A DNA stretch of 64,000 nt from Gordonia oryzae (GTDB lineage: Bacteria; Actinomycetota; Actinomycetes; Mycobacteriales; Mycobacteriaceae), in NCBI RefSeq assembly GCF_003797185.1, contig NZ_RKMH01000012.1:1-64000 (forward strand), given 5' to 3'. The notes under the pieces were generated by a model. That model saw only the letters and a program-made list of their open reading frames with translations, made no database searches and was not told where the DNA came from. This document shows positions 53,612 to 62,662 of this stretch, piece after piece (the stretch's first letter is position 1; each line of letters begins with the position of its first letter). The translations under genes and the position numbers were made by a program.

Positions 53612-56253
53612 GATCCGCCCAGCGAAGCCAGCTTGGCGGTGAGTCGTTGCACCTCGTCACCGGCGATCTGTTGGCGCGCGCGGATCTTCTCCACCACGGC
53701 CTCCGGTGCCTTCGAGAGGAACTGCTCGTTACCCAGTTTCGCGGTGGTCTGGGCCAGTTCCTTCTCCGCAGCGGCGAGATCCTTGCTGGCCCGCTTGCGC
53801 TCGGCCTCCACGTCTACGGTCCCGGAGGTGTCGATCTCGACCCCGACCGTTGCCGCGCTCAGTCGCACCTCGAGGACGGCGGTCGCGGTGAACTCGGTTC
53901 CCGGCGCTTCCACCCGGGCCAGCGCCGCCACGTACCCGGTGAGTCCGGCCAGTCCGGCGTCATCGAGGTGAGTGAACCGCACCGGCACCTTCTGCCCCGG
54001 TTTGAGCCCCTGATCGCTTCGGAAGCGTCGGACCTCGGTGATCAGCTTCTGTAGATCCTCCACCGCGGTCGCCGCCTCGGTGTCGGTCGGTCGGCTCGAG
54101 GCCGTAGGCCAAGGCGCGATCACCAGCGACTCGCCGCCGGTCAACGACGTCCACAGGACCTCGGTGACGAACGGCATCACCGGTGAGAGTGCGCGCAACA
54201 ACGGGTCGAGCACCGCACCGAGAACCAGCCGCGTTGTCTGCGAACGCTTTTCGTCGATCTCCGCGAACTGCACCTTGGCCAGTTCCAGATACCAGTCACA
54301 AAACTCGTCCCAGGCGAAGCGATAGAGCGCCTCACATACCTTGGAGAACTCGTATGACTCGAAGCCCGCATCGACCTCGGCGAGCACTTCGTCCAGGCGC
54401 GACAGGATCCACCGGTCGGCGATCGTGAGATCCGCAGGGGCGGGCCGCTCGCCCAGCTCGGCCCCGTTCATCAGTGCGAACTTGGTGGCGTTGAACAGCT
54501 TGGTCGCGAAGTTGCGCGAGGACTGCGCGTGGTCTTCGCCGACGGAGATGTCGCTGCCCGGATTCGCCCCGCGCGCCAGCGTGAAACGCAACGCATCGGC
54601 GCCGAACCTCTCGACCCAGTCCAGCGGATCGATCCCGTTGCCCTTGGACTTGCTCATCTTGCGGCCGTGCTCATCACGCACCAGGCCGTGCAGGAACAGA
54701 TTCTGGAACGGCACGCGGCGGCCCGGCCCGAGGTCGCTACCCACATAGGTGCCGAACATCATCATCCGCGCCACCCAGAAGAAAAGGATGTCGTAACCGG
54801 TGACGAGAACCGAAGTGGGATAGAACTTCTCGAGGTCGGCGGTCTGCTCGGGCCAGCCCAAAGTGGAGAACGGCCACAGACCCGAGGAGAACCAGGTGTC
54901 GAGGACGTCGGTCTCCTGAGTGAACCCGGTGGGCGGCGCGTCGTCGGGTCCGAGGCACACCACCTCACCATCGGGTCCGTACCAGATCGGAATCCGGTGG
55001 CCCCACCACAGCTGACGCGAGATGCACCAGTCGTGCATATTGTCGACCCATCCGAACCAGCGCGGCTCCATCGACGACGGGTGAATCACCGTCGACCCGT
55101 CCCGGACGGCATCACCGGCGGTCTTGGCCAGCGGGGCGACCTTCACCCACCACTGCATCGACAAGCGCGGCTCGATCGGCTCACCGGTGCGCTCAGAGTG
55201 TCCGACGCTGTGTAGGTAGGGCCGGATCTCCTTGACGATGCGGCCCTGCTCGGCAAGTGCCTCGCGCACCTTGACCCGCGCCTCGAAGCGGTCCATGCCG
55301 TCGAATGGTGTTCCGGTGCCGAAGATCCGGGCTTCCTCGTCGAGGATGGTCGGCATCGGGAGATCGTGGCGCCGGCCGATCGCGAAGTCGTTGGGGTCGT
55401 GGGCCGGGGTGATCTTGACCGCACCACTGCCGAATTCCGGGTCAACGTAGTCGTCGGCGATCACCGGGATCGTGCGCTCGACGAACGGGTGGGCAAGTTC
55501 GGTCCCGATCAGGTGCGCATAGCGTTCGTCGTCGGGGTGCACCGCGATCGCGGTGTCGCCGAGCATCGTCTCCAGGCGAGTGGTGGCCACCACGATGTGC
55601 GGCTCGGCGTCGTCGAGCGAGCCATAGCGGAAGCTGACCAGTTCACCCTCGACGTCGGCGTGGCTGACCTCGATGTCGCTGACCGCGGTCTTGAGGACCG
55701 GCGACCAGTTCACCAGACGTTCGGCCTGGTAGATGAGTCCGTCGTCGTACATCTTCTTGAACATTGTCTGCACCGCGCGGGACAGTCCGTCGTCCATCGT
55801 GAAGCGCTCACGGCTCCAGTCGACGCTGTCGCCGAGACGGCGCATCTGCTTACCGATGTTGCCGCCGATCGCGGCCTTCTCGGCCCATACCCGTTCGATG
55901 AACGCGTCACGTCCGAGGTCGTCGCGGGTCAGACCCTCATCGGCAAGTTTGCGCTCGACCATGGTCTGCATGGCGATCGCCGCGTGGTCCATTCCGGGCA
56001 GCCAGAGCACCTCGTAGCCCTGCATCCGACGGCGCCGCGCGAGCGCATCCATCAGGACGTGCTCGTATGCATGCCCCATGTGCAGGGAGCCGTTGACATT
56101 GGGCGGCGGGATGACGATCGAGAACGGCGGCCTCTCGCCGGCCTCGTCCGCAGTGAAATAGCCTGCGTCCACCCATCGCTGGTACAGCGCTGCCTCGTGT
56201 TCGGCGGGGTCCCAGGACTTCGGCAGCTCGCGGGAGGAATCGGGTGTGGTCAC
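53608..56253 (-). CDS. valS: Valyl-tRNA synthetase
   Basis: Class I aminoacyl-tRNA synthetase with editing. The 881-aa protein has [19 protein letters not shown] (HIGH motif), the editing CP1 insert ([32 protein letters not shown]), [16 protein letters not shown] (KMSKS) and a C-terminal coiled coil ([20 protein letters not shown]). Length is usual. It starts at GTG, as [16 protein letters not shown]. The stop overlaps folC by 4 bp, so valS-folC-DUF4233 form one coupled set. mobA ends 68 bp upstream. Confidence 0.97.
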   Translation of the reverse strand: MTTPDSSRELPKSWDPAEHEAALYQRWVDAGYFTADEAGERPPFSIVIPPPNVNGSLHMGHAYEHVLMDALARRRRMQGYEVLWLPGMDHAAIAMQTMVERKLADEGLTRDDLGRDAFIERVWAEKAAIGGNIGKQMRRLGDSVDWSRERFTMDDGLSRAVQTMFKKMYDDGLIYQAERLVNWSPVLKTAVSDIEVSHADVEGELVSFRYGSLDDAEPHIVVATTRLETMLGDTAIAVHPDDERYAHLIGTELAHPFVERTIPVIADDYVDPEFGSGAVKITPAHDPNDFAIGRRHDLPMPTILDEEARIFGTGTPFDGMDRFEARVKVREALAEQGRIVKEIRPYLHSVGHSERTGEPIEPRLSMQWWVKVAPLAKTAGDAVRDGSTVIHPSSMEPRWFGWVDNMHDWCISRQLWWGHRIPIWYGPDGEVVCLGPDDAPPTGFTQETDVLDTWFSSGLWPFSTLGWPEQTADLEKFYPTSVLVTGYDILFFWVARMMMFGTYVGSDLGPGRRVPFQNLFLHGLVRDEHGRKMSKSKGNGIDPLDWVERFGADALRFTLARGANPGSDISVGEDHAQSSRNFATKLFNATKFALMNGAELGERPAPADLTIADRWILSRLDEVLAEVDAGFESYEFSKVCEALYRFAWDEFCDWYLELAKVQFAEIDEKRSQTTRLVLGAVLDPLLRALSPVMPFVTEVLWTSLTGGESLVIAPWPTASSRPTDTEAATAVEDLQKLITEVRRFRSDQGLKPGQKVPVRFTHLDDAGLAGLTGYVAALARVEAPGTEFTATAVLEVRLSAATVGVEIDTSGTVDVEAERKRASKDLAAAEKELAQTTAKLGNEQFLSKAPEAVVEKIRARQQIAGDEVQRLTAKLASLGGS

Positions 56254-56321
56254 GCCCCAATCTTAGGGAACGCTGCCAACGCTCCCGCGCCCCCTGCCCG
56301 CCGCGGCGCACCGCGGGGCCG

Positions 56322-56951
56322 CTATGGCGCGAGTGCGCGCAGGCGGTGCAGGTCCTCGGGGGCGTTGACATTGATCAGCCATGACGGGTCACTCACCGTG
56401 ATCCGTCGGGTCACCAGAGCATCGAGCGCTGCGGTCATCCGTCGCTCGCCGGACTCGACCAGCGCGGCCACCGTGTCCGCGGCGCCCACCCGGTAGATGG
56501 CCGCCATGGGGTGGTCACGGTCAGCATCGTGGGCGACGACGGCCTCGGTCGATTTGGTCATGGCCGCTGACAGTTCGGCGACCAGTCCTGGTGCGATCAT
56601 CGGCATGTCGGTGGCGCACACGAACGCCATCTCGGCGCCGTGTTCACCGGTGGTCGCCAGCCCTGCCGCCAGACCGCCGAGAGGTCCTGCCCCCTGCTGC
56701 TCACCGGTGACCCATCGGGCCCGCGGACCACCCGTGCCATGCAGTTCCTGATACGCCGGGGAACCGGTGGGAGCGGCAACGAATACCCCGCAGTCGCAAC
56801 AGCCGTTGAGGACCTCGACGATACCTGCCAGCATCGGCTGTCCTTGCCACTCCATCGCAGCCTTGTTTCGTCCCATTCGCCGGGAGCGTCCGCCGGCGAG
56901 AACGAGCGCGGCAAGACCTACGGTCGAGGTGTCAGGGGTATCAGCAGTCAT
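56322..56951 (-). CDS. mobA: Molybdenum cofactor guanylyltransferase
   Basis: Attaches GMP to molybdopterin to make the guanine dinucleotide cofactor. The 209-aa protein has ALVLAGGRSRRMGRNKAAM with the GTP loop, GPLGGLAAGLATT, FVCATDMPMIAPGLV with the metal Asp, and the tail WLINVNAPEDL. The ATG at 56951 is used since the longer frame upstream overlaps the divergent oxidoreductase. Only 48 bp separate the two divergent start codons, so the genes share a control region. The partner gene uses the cofactor it makes. Confidence 0.93.
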   Translation of the reverse strand: MTADTPDTSTVGLAALVLAGGRSRRMGRNKAAMEWQGQPMLAGIVEVLNGCCDCGVFVAAPTGSPAYQELHGTGGPRARWVTGEQQGAGPLGGLAAGLATTGEHGAEMAFVCATDMPMIAPGLVAELSAAMTKSTEAVVAHDADRDHPMAAIYRVGAADTVAALVESGERRMTAALDALVTRRITVSDPSWLINVNAPEDLHRLRALAP

Positions 56952-56999
56952 CACACCAGTGTGGTCGAAATCTCGTTCCCGATAGGCGAAGATGGCCAG

Positions 57000-59315
57000 A
57001 TGAGCCGCAGCAAACCGACGTCCGTAGAAGAACCCACCACCACACAGGTCGGTGAGATCAAGACCTACGCAGCCGGGGTGCCGGCGGTGCGGGTGGCGTT
57101 GGAGCGCGGGGTGCACGAGATGGGCGCCGTTCGTACCGCAAGGACCCTGGCCAAACTCAATCAGCGCAACGGATTCGATTGCCCGGGCTGCGCGTGGCCG
57201 GAAACGCCCGGTCATCGCAAACACGCGGAGTTCTGCGAGAACGGAGCCAAGGCGGTCGCCGAGGAGGCGACCCGCCGCGTCGTGACCCCCGAATTCTTCG
57301 CCGTACATTCCGTCGAGGACCTGCGTACCCGGTCGGGATATTGGCTGTCACAGCAGGGGCGATTGACGCACCCGATGTACCTCGCTGCCGGCGACTCCCA
57401 CTACCGCCCGGTGCGATGGGATCAGGCACACCGGATCATCGCCGACGAACTACACGCGATGGAGCACCCGGATCAGGCGGTGTTCTACACGTCGGGTCGC
57501 ACCAGCAATGAGGCTGCATTCGTGTACCAATTGTTCGCCCGGAGCCTGGGAACGAACAACATGCCCGACTGCTCGAACATGTGTCACGAGTCGTCGGGTA
57601 CGGCGCTGACCGAGTCGATCGGCATCGGCAAGGGCTCGGTCTCGGTGCCCGATCTCGAGACTGCCGACCTCATCATCATCGCCGGCCAGAATCCGGGCAC
57701 GAATCATCCGCGGATGCTCTCGACGCTGGAGAAGGCGACCCGCAACGGGGCGCATATCGTCGCGATCAACCCGCTGCCGGAGGCGGGACTGATGCGGTTC
57801 AAGGATCCGCAAAAACCCAGCGGCGTGGTCGGCGAGGGCACCCGGCTCGCCAACGATTTTCTGCAAATCCGGATCGGCGGCGATATGGCGTTGTTCCGCG
57901 GCATCTGCCGCCTCCTGCTGGAGGCCGAGAAAGCGCATCCCGGAACTGTTTTCGACCACCAGTTCCTCCGCGACCACTGTGCCGGCCTCGACGAGTATCT
58001 CGCATTGCTCGCCGATGTCGAACTCGACGAGATCATCGAGGCCACCGGACTCGATGACGCCCAGATCCGGGCCCTCGCCGAGCGGGTTGCGACTTCCGAG
58101 CGCATCATTCTCTGCTGGGCAATGGGCCTGACCCAGCAGGAGCACGGAGTCGCCACGATCGCCGAGGGCGTGAACATGTTGCTGCTGCGCGGGATGATCG
58201 GCAAGCCCGGCGCCGGTGTCTGCCCTGTCCGTGGTCACTCGAACGTGCAGGGTGATCGCACCATGGGCATCTACGAAAAGATGCCCGAAGCGTTCCTCGC
58301 GTCCCTCGACACCGAGTTCGGCATCACCAGCCCGCGGGCCCACGGGTATGACACCGTTGGCGCCATCAACGCCATGCGGCGGGGCGAGGTCAGAGTGTTC
58401 ATGGCGATGGGCGGCAACTTTGTCTCGGCCGCACCTGACACCAGGCTCACCGAGGCAGGGATGGCGCGATGCGCGCTGACGGTCCAGGTGAGCACCAAAC
58501 TCAACGAGTCCCATGTGGCCACCGGCAGGTCGGCGTTGATCCTGCCGACCCTCGGCAGGACAGACAAGGATGTCATCGACGGTGTGGCACAACAGGTGTC
58601 GGTCGAGGACTCGATGTCGGTGGTCCATTTGTCACGCGGCTCACTGACCCCGGCGTCGGATCTCCTGCGCAGTGAGGTAGCCATCGTCTGCGATCTTGCC
58701 CAGGCCACTCTCGGCCCCGACCATCCAGTCGCCTGGCAGTCACTCAAGCGCGACTACCGGGTGATCCGCGAGCACATCTCGCGCGTCATCCCTGGTTTCG
58801 AGGACTTCAACACACGCGTTCGGGCCGCTGACGGTTTCGTCCTGCCGCATCCGCCGCGGGACGACCGCCGGTTCGAGACCTCCACCGGGCGAGCGAACTT
58901 CGCCGCCCACCCGTTGAGATCGGTACCCGTACCCGCCGGACGTCTGGTCCTGCAGACACTCCGCAGCCACGATCAGTACAACACCACGGTGTACGGCCAC
59001 GACGACCGATATCGCGGTATCAAGGGCAACCGGCGGGTGCTGATGCTGCACCCCGACGACATCACCGCGTTCGGCTTCATGCGCGGCGATCACGTCGACA
59101 TCATCTCGGAGTACGAGGGTCCGGATGGGCTTGAGGAGCGCCAGGTGGACGACTTCGAGATCGTCGCCTACGACACACCGCGCGGCAATGCTGCGGCGTA
59201 CTACCCGGAGACCAACCCACTCGTCGCTCTCGGGTCGGTCGCTCGCGACTCAAACACTCCGGTCTCCAAGGCGGTGATCATCCGACTCGTACCGCATCAC
59301 GCGACAGCAAGCTGA
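57000..59315 (+). CDS. FdhF/YdeP-family molybdopterin oxidoreductase
   Basis: Predicted bis-MGD enzyme, 771 aa, of the formate-dehydrogenase-like (FdhF/YdeP) group; true substrate unknown. The N-terminus has FDCPGCAWPE and the nearby FCENG, the YdeP-type Cys cluster, then TSGRTSNEAAFVYQLFARSL, MPDCSNMCHESSGTAL, the GMIGKPGAGVCPVRGHSNVQ pterin loop and a C-terminal molydopterin-dinucleotide-binding domain (YYPETNPLV). No tat-type signal is seen, so it is cytosolic. It starts at ATG 48 bp from mobA, divergent. In M. tuberculosis, fdhF sits elsewhere, between yraN and DUF2469. Confidence 0.88.
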   Translation: MSRSKPTSVEEPTTTQVGEIKTYAAGVPAVRVALERGVHEMGAVRTARTLAKLNQRNGFDCPGCAWPETPGHRKHAEFCENGAKAVAEEATRRVVTPEFFAVHSVEDLRTRSGYWLSQQGRLTHPMYLAAGDSHYRPVRWDQAHRIIADELHAMEHPDQAVFYTSGRTSNEAAFVYQLFARSLGTNNMPDCSNMCHESSGTALTESIGIGKGSVSVPDLETADLIIIAGQNPGTNHPRMLSTLEKATRNGAHIVAINPLPEAGLMRFKDPQKPSGVVGEGTRLANDFLQIRIGGDMALFRGICRLLLEAEKAHPGTVFDHQFLRDHCAGLDEYLALLADVELDEIIEATGLDDAQIRALAERVATSERIILCWAMGLTQQEHGVATIAEGVNMLLLRGMIGKPGAGVCPVRGHSNVQGDRTMGIYEKMPEAFLASLDTEFGITSPRAHGYDTVGAINAMRRGEVRVFMAMGGNFVSAAPDTRLTEAGMARCALTVQVSTKLNESHVATGRSALILPTLGRTDKDVIDGVAQQVSVEDSMSVVHLSRGSLTPASDLLRSEVAIVCDLAQATLGPDHPVAWQSLKRDYRVIREHISRVIPGFEDFNTRVRAADGFVLPHPPRDDRRFETSTGRANFAAHPLRSVPVPAGRLVLQTLRSHDQYNTTVYGHDDRYRGIKGNRRVLMLHPDDITAFGFMRGDHVDIISEYEGPDGLEERQVDDFEIVAYDTPRGNAAAYYPETNPLVALGSVARDSNTPVSKAVIIRLVPHHATAS

Positions 59316-59342
59316 CTCGCTTCGGTCAGCGCGCACGACGAC

Positions 59343-59376
59343 AACGCGGAACTCGATGAGGATCGAACTCCGCGTT
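59343..59376 (-). terminator. Terminator between clpX and the convergent oxidoreductase gene
   Basis: Two 15-nt arms (59343-59357 and 59362-59376) around a GAGG loop. On the minus strand the stem is continuous, with two G-U wobbles in the middle; on the plus strand those are mismatches. It begins 17 bp past the clpX stop, so it mainly serves clpX. A weak 6-bp hairpin at 59311-59330 overlaps the oxidoreductase stop on the other strand. Confidence 0.75.
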
Positions 59377-59392
59377 CTCGTCGGCTACGGCC

Positions 59393-60673
59393 TCAGGCGC
59401 TCTTGTCGCGCCGTTCGTCGTCACTCTCGGCGCGCGGAACGATCGTGGGGAGCACGTTGTCGTTCACCGTCTCGGCGGTGACAACGACCTTCTCGACGTC
59501 AGTCCGACTGGGGATGTCGTACATGACCGGGAGCAGGACCTCTTCCATGATCGCGCGAAGACCGCGAGCCCCGGTACCGCGATGGATGGCCTGGTCGGCA
59601 ATCGCCTCGAGCGCGTCGGCACTGAACTCGAGTTCGACGTTGTCCATCTCGAAGAGCTTGGTGTACTGCTTGACAAGCGCGTTCTTGGGTTCGGACAGGA
59701 TCGACACAAGCGATTCCTTGTCCAGATTGGTCACCGACGCGATGATCGGCAGACGACCGATGAACTCCGGGATCAGCCCGAACTTGATGAGATCCTCGGG
59801 CATCACCTCGGCGAAGTGATCGGTGACATCCACGTCATTCTTGGAGGCCACCTCGTTGCCGAAACCGATGCCGCGCTTGCCGATTCGCTCGGAGATCACC
59901 TTCTCCAGGCCGGCGAAGGCGCCCGCCACGATGAACAACACATTCGTGGTGTCGATCTGAATGAACTCCTGGTGCGGATGCTTGCGACCGCCTTGCGGCG
60001 GCACCGAGGCCTGCGTCCCCTCGAGGATCTTCAGCAGCGCCTGCTGCACGCCCTCACCGGATACATCGCGCGTGATCGACGGATTTTCGCTCTTGCGGGC
60101 GATCTTATCGACCTCGTCGATATAGATGATGCCGGTCTCGGCGCGCTTGACGTCGTAGTCAGCGGCCTGGATGAGCTTGAGGAGGATGTTCTCGACGTCT
60201 TCTCCGACGTACCCGGCCTCGGTGAGCGCCGTGGCATCGGCGATCGCGAACGGAACGTTGAGCATCTTGGCGAGCGTTTGCGCGAGGTAGGTCTTGCCGC
60301 AACCGGTCGGGCCGAGCATGAGGATGTTGGACTTCATCAGCTCGACGGTCTCACCGCCACGAGCCTCTTTCTTCTCTCCGGCCTGAATGCGCTTGTAGTG
60401 GTTGTAGACCGCCACCGCGAGCGTGCGCTTGGCCGTGTCCTGACCGATCACATAGTTCTCGAGAAACTCCTTGATCTCGGCGGGCTTGGGCAGCTCGTCG
60501 AGCTTGACGTCGCCGTTCTCGGCGAGTTCTTCCTCGATGATCTCGTTACACAGGTCGATGCACTCGTCGCAGATGTACACGCCGGGACCGGCGATGAGCT
60601 TTTTGACCTGCTTCTGGCTCTTTCCGCAGAAGGAGCACTTCAGCAGATCGCCACCGTCTCCGATTCGTGCCAT
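59393..60673 (-). CDS. clpX: ATP-dependent Clp protease ATPase subunit ClpX
   Basis: AAA+ unfoldase feeding ClpP1P2. The 426-aa protein has the N-terminal zinc-binding domain [20 protein letters not shown] with a second CDEC pair, Walker [20 protein letters not shown], Walker [14 protein letters not shown], pore loop and sensor II ([19 protein letters not shown]). It starts at an ATG. The gap of 282 bp to clpP2 is large enough for its own promoter. A terminator hairpin lies 17 bp after its stop. Confidence 0.97.
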   Translation of the reverse strand: MARIGDGGDLLKCSFCGKSQKQVKKLIAGPGVYICDECIDLCNEIIEEELAENGDVKLDELPKPAEIKEFLENYVIGQDTAKRTLAVAVYNHYKRIQAGEKKEARGGETVELMKSNILMLGPTGCGKTYLAQTLAKMLNVPFAIADATALTEAGYVGEDVENILLKLIQAADYDVKRAETGIIYIDEVDKIARKSENPSITRDVSGEGVQQALLKILEGTQASVPPQGGRKHPHQEFIQIDTTNVLFIVAGAFAGLEKVISERIGKRGIGFGNEVASKNDVDVTDHFAEVMPEDLIKFGLIPEFIGRLPIIASVTNLDKESLVSILSEPKNALVKQYTKLFEMDNVELEFSADALEAIADQAIHRGTGARGLRAIMEEVLLPVMYDIPSRTDVEKVVVTAETVNDNVLPTIVPRAESDDERRDKSA

Positions 60674-60717
60674 CGTGTGCTGTACCTACTTCCTCGATGT
60701 TGCCTGGCTGCCGGGGG

Positions 60718-60744
60718 TCGTCGCCGCCACCGGATCGGCGACGA
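60718..60744. repeat. Perfect 9-bp inverted repeat upstream of clpX
   Basis: TCGTCGCCG and CGGCGACGA separated by nine bases, 45-71 bp upstream of the clpX ATG. It could be a leader hairpin or an operator; in this GC-rich DNA chance is also possible. Confidence 0.5.
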
Positions 60745-60955
60745 TGGGGCAGGCGCGGCGCGGACTATCATGGCGTGCGGCCCATACCGTGCTCGAACGG
60801 GCTAGCCACGAGTGCTCGCCCTTCCGACGGTACCCGCGGATGCCCGTTACTTCGACCGCTTGGGCCAAATGTCGCGAGAATGTCGTCCGGTCGGCCGCCC
60901 GAGACATTCCCCGACGGCTCGACCGCACCATGAGCGTGCCGGTGATGGACACCGG

Positions 60956-61645
60956 CTATTTCTTCATAGACTTCTTGCGGTAATCGAACACTTCATCCAC
61001 GATGCCGTACTCTTTCGCGGCCTCGGCAGTAAGGATGTTGTCCCGATCGGTGTCCTTGCGGATCTTTTCGGCCGGTTGGCCGGTGTGCGAGGCGAGGATC
61101 TCGTCAAGACGGTTACGGATGCGCTCGATCTCGGCCGCCTGGATCTCGAGGTCGGAGACCTGTCCCTGATAGGCACCACCGGTGCGTGGCTGGTGGATCA
61201 AGATCGTCGCGTTCGGCAGGGCCGCGCGCTTGCCGGGCGTACCGCCGGCGAGCAGGATCGCCGCCGCCGAGGCCGCCTCACCCAGGCACACCGTCACGAT
61301 GTCGCAGTGCACGTATTGCATCGTGTCGTAGATGGCCAGCATGTCGGGAACGCTGCCGCCCGGCGAGTTGATGTACATGGTGATGTCGCGGTCGGGGTCC
61401 TGCGACTCGAGCACCAGTAGCTGCGACATCACGTCGTTGGCCACGGTCTGGTCGATGGGCGTACCGACGAACACGATCCGCTCCTCGAACAGCTTCGAGT
61501 ACGGGTCATACTGGCGCACCCCGTTGGGGGTGTGCTCGATGAACGAGGGGAAAATGTAGCGCGCCTCGATGCTCTTGAGGGCCAACGCCGACGCAGGGAT
61601 TCCGGCGGCCACATCGGCCGGCAATGAGTCGTACTGGTGAGTCAT
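60956..61645 (-). CDS. clpP2: ATP-dependent Clp protease proteolytic subunit ClpP2
   Basis: Serine protease ring that pairs with ClpP1; both are needed for activity in mycobacteria. The 229-aa protein has [40 protein letters not shown], catalytic Ser in [19 protein letters not shown], His in [15 protein letters not shown] and Asp in [19 protein letters not shown] at 61645 has GGAG eight bases upstream; the much longer frame upstream is in clpP1 territory and rejected. It is 56 bp downstream of clpP1. Confidence 0.96.
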   Translation of the reverse strand: MTHQYDSLPADVAAGIPASALALKSIEARYIFPSFIEHTPNGVRQYDPYSKLFEERIVFVGTPIDQTVANDVMSQLLVLESQDPDRDITMYINSPGGSVPDMLAIYDTMQYVHCDIVTVCLGEAASAAAILLAGGTPGKRAALPNATILIHQPRTGGAYQGQVSDLEIQAAEIERIRNRLDEILASHTGQPAEKIRKDTDRDNILTAEAAKEYGIVDEVFDYRKKSMKK

Positions 61646-61701
61646 GGTCTGCTCCGTGAAGGGTGGTGGTGACGGGATGGGCTCGGCTGCTGGGCGAAGG
61701 G

Positions 61702-62328
61702 CTACTGCGAACCGATCGCGGCGCGGGAGATCACGTGGTCGACGAGACCGTAGTCCCGGGCCTCGACCGCAGTGAACCACTTGTCGCGGTCGGCGTCGGC
61801 CTCGATCTTCTCCAGCGGCTGGCCACTGAACTCGGCGTTGAGCCGGTTCATCTCCTTCTTGGTCGCCGCGAACTGCTCGGCCTGAATGGCGATGTCGGCG
61901 GCGGTACCGCCGATACCCGCCGAGGGCTGATGCATCATGATCCGCGCGTGCGGCAGCGCGTGCCGCTTGCCCTTGGCGCCTGCGGCCAGCAGGAACTGAC
62001 CCATCGACGCAGCCATCCCCATCGCATAGGTGGCCACATCGCATTCGGCAAGCTGCATCGTGTCGAAGATCGCCATGCCTGCGGTCACCGACCCACCGGG
62101 TGAGTTGATGTAGAGGTGGATGTCCTTGGTCGGGTCTTCGGCGGCGAGTAGCAGAATCTGCGCGCACAGCCGGTTGGCGATGTCGTCGTCAACCTGCGTA
62201 CCGAGGAAGATGATGCGCTCACGCAGCAGTCGTTCGAACACCGAATCGGTGAGATTGAGCCCGGCAACTCCCGAGCTCATCAGAGGAGTGCGGCTCATCG
62301 AAGGGATGTCATCAGTGGGCTTGCTCAC
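61702..62328 (-). CDS. clpP1: ATP-dependent Clp protease proteolytic subunit ClpP1
   Basis: Partner subunit of the ClpP1P2 tetradecamer. The 208-aa precursor has SLTDSV-type start [40 protein letters not shown], catalytic Ser in [20 protein letters not shown], His in [14 protein letters not shown] and the Asp region [22 protein letters not shown] at 62328 has AGGTAGGA upstream; ATG codons at 62298 and 62280 are alternatives, and a short propeptide is normal. It is first in clpP1-clpP2 and follows a 334-bp control region. Confidence 0.95.
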   Translation of the reverse strand: MSKPTDDIPSMSRTPLMSSGVAGLNLTDSVFERLLRERIIFLGTQVDDDIANRLCAQILLLAAEDPTKDIHLYINSPGGSVTAGMAIFDTMQLAECDVATYAMGMAASMGQFLLAAGAKGKRHALPHARIMMHQPSAGIGGTAADIAIQAEQFAATKKEMNRLNAEFSGQPLEKIEADADRDKWFTAVEARDYGLVDHVISRAAIGSQ

Positions 62329-62569
62329 GATTCCTACCTTTACCTGTCGGTGTGGTGCCGGGTCGGGGGCAACCCAACCGGCGTTGTGCGGGTCTGCTCG
62401 ACTCGCACCCGTTGCGTTGATGCTCGTTACTTGCTTCTCGTTCACCGGTGCCATCTACCGCATCGGCTGTTGTTGGTCCCATCCCGGAATCTGTTGTTCG
62501 GCGTATCCGTTCCGGCGTTGTCACCGACACTAACCAATGCAGTGCGTCCGGCACTCCCGGCGGCGCCGT
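62329..62569. promoter_or_regulatory. Control region of clpP1-clpP2
   Basis: Together with the ClgR-like site and the tig terminator it makes up a 334-bp gap. A minus-strand TAGTGT (about 62529-62534) fits the TANNNT -10 type and would give a leader of roughly 190 nt. No coding content recognised. Confidence 0.35.
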
Positions 62570-62587
62570 ACTTCGCTCACAGCAGAA
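62570..62587 (-). promoter_or_regulatory. ClgR-like operator candidate
   Basis: ACTTCGCTCACAGCAGAA (plus strand) fits the first 14 positions of the actinobacterial ClgR consensus (WNNWCGCYNANRGCGWWS) but misses at three of the last four. It lies about 240 bp upstream of the clpP1 start. ClgR activates clpP1P2 in relatives, so position supports it; sequence support is partial. Confidence 0.3.
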
Positions 62588-62611
62588 CACGGCCCGCCTC
62601 GGCATGTCAGA

Positions 62612-62653
62612 CACGAACAGCCGGAGTCCATCGCTGGAATCCGGCTGTTCGTG
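62612..62653 (-). terminator. Terminator of tig
   Basis: Perfect 14-bp arms (62612-62625 and 62640-62653) plus an inner 4-bp stem TCCA/TGGA capped by TCGC after a G-A mismatch. It starts 10 nt past the tig stop codon. This should separate tig from clpP1-clpP2. Confidence 0.87.
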
Positions 62654-62662
62654 GCGAAGAGA

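Noticed and set aside
56952..57308. N-terminal extension of mobA by 119 codons
   Set aside because: It would overlap the divergent oxidoreductase gene, and MobA proteins start at ALVLAGGRS with only a short lead.
59311..59330. Terminator for the molybdoenzyme gene
   Set aside because: Only 6 bp of stem with an 8-nt loop, overlapping the stop codon; too weak to call separately.
61646..62167. N-terminal extension of clpP2 into clpP1
   Set aside because: Runs in another frame through clpP1 and is Arg-rich; ClpP2 begins at the ATG at 61645 with GGAG upstream.
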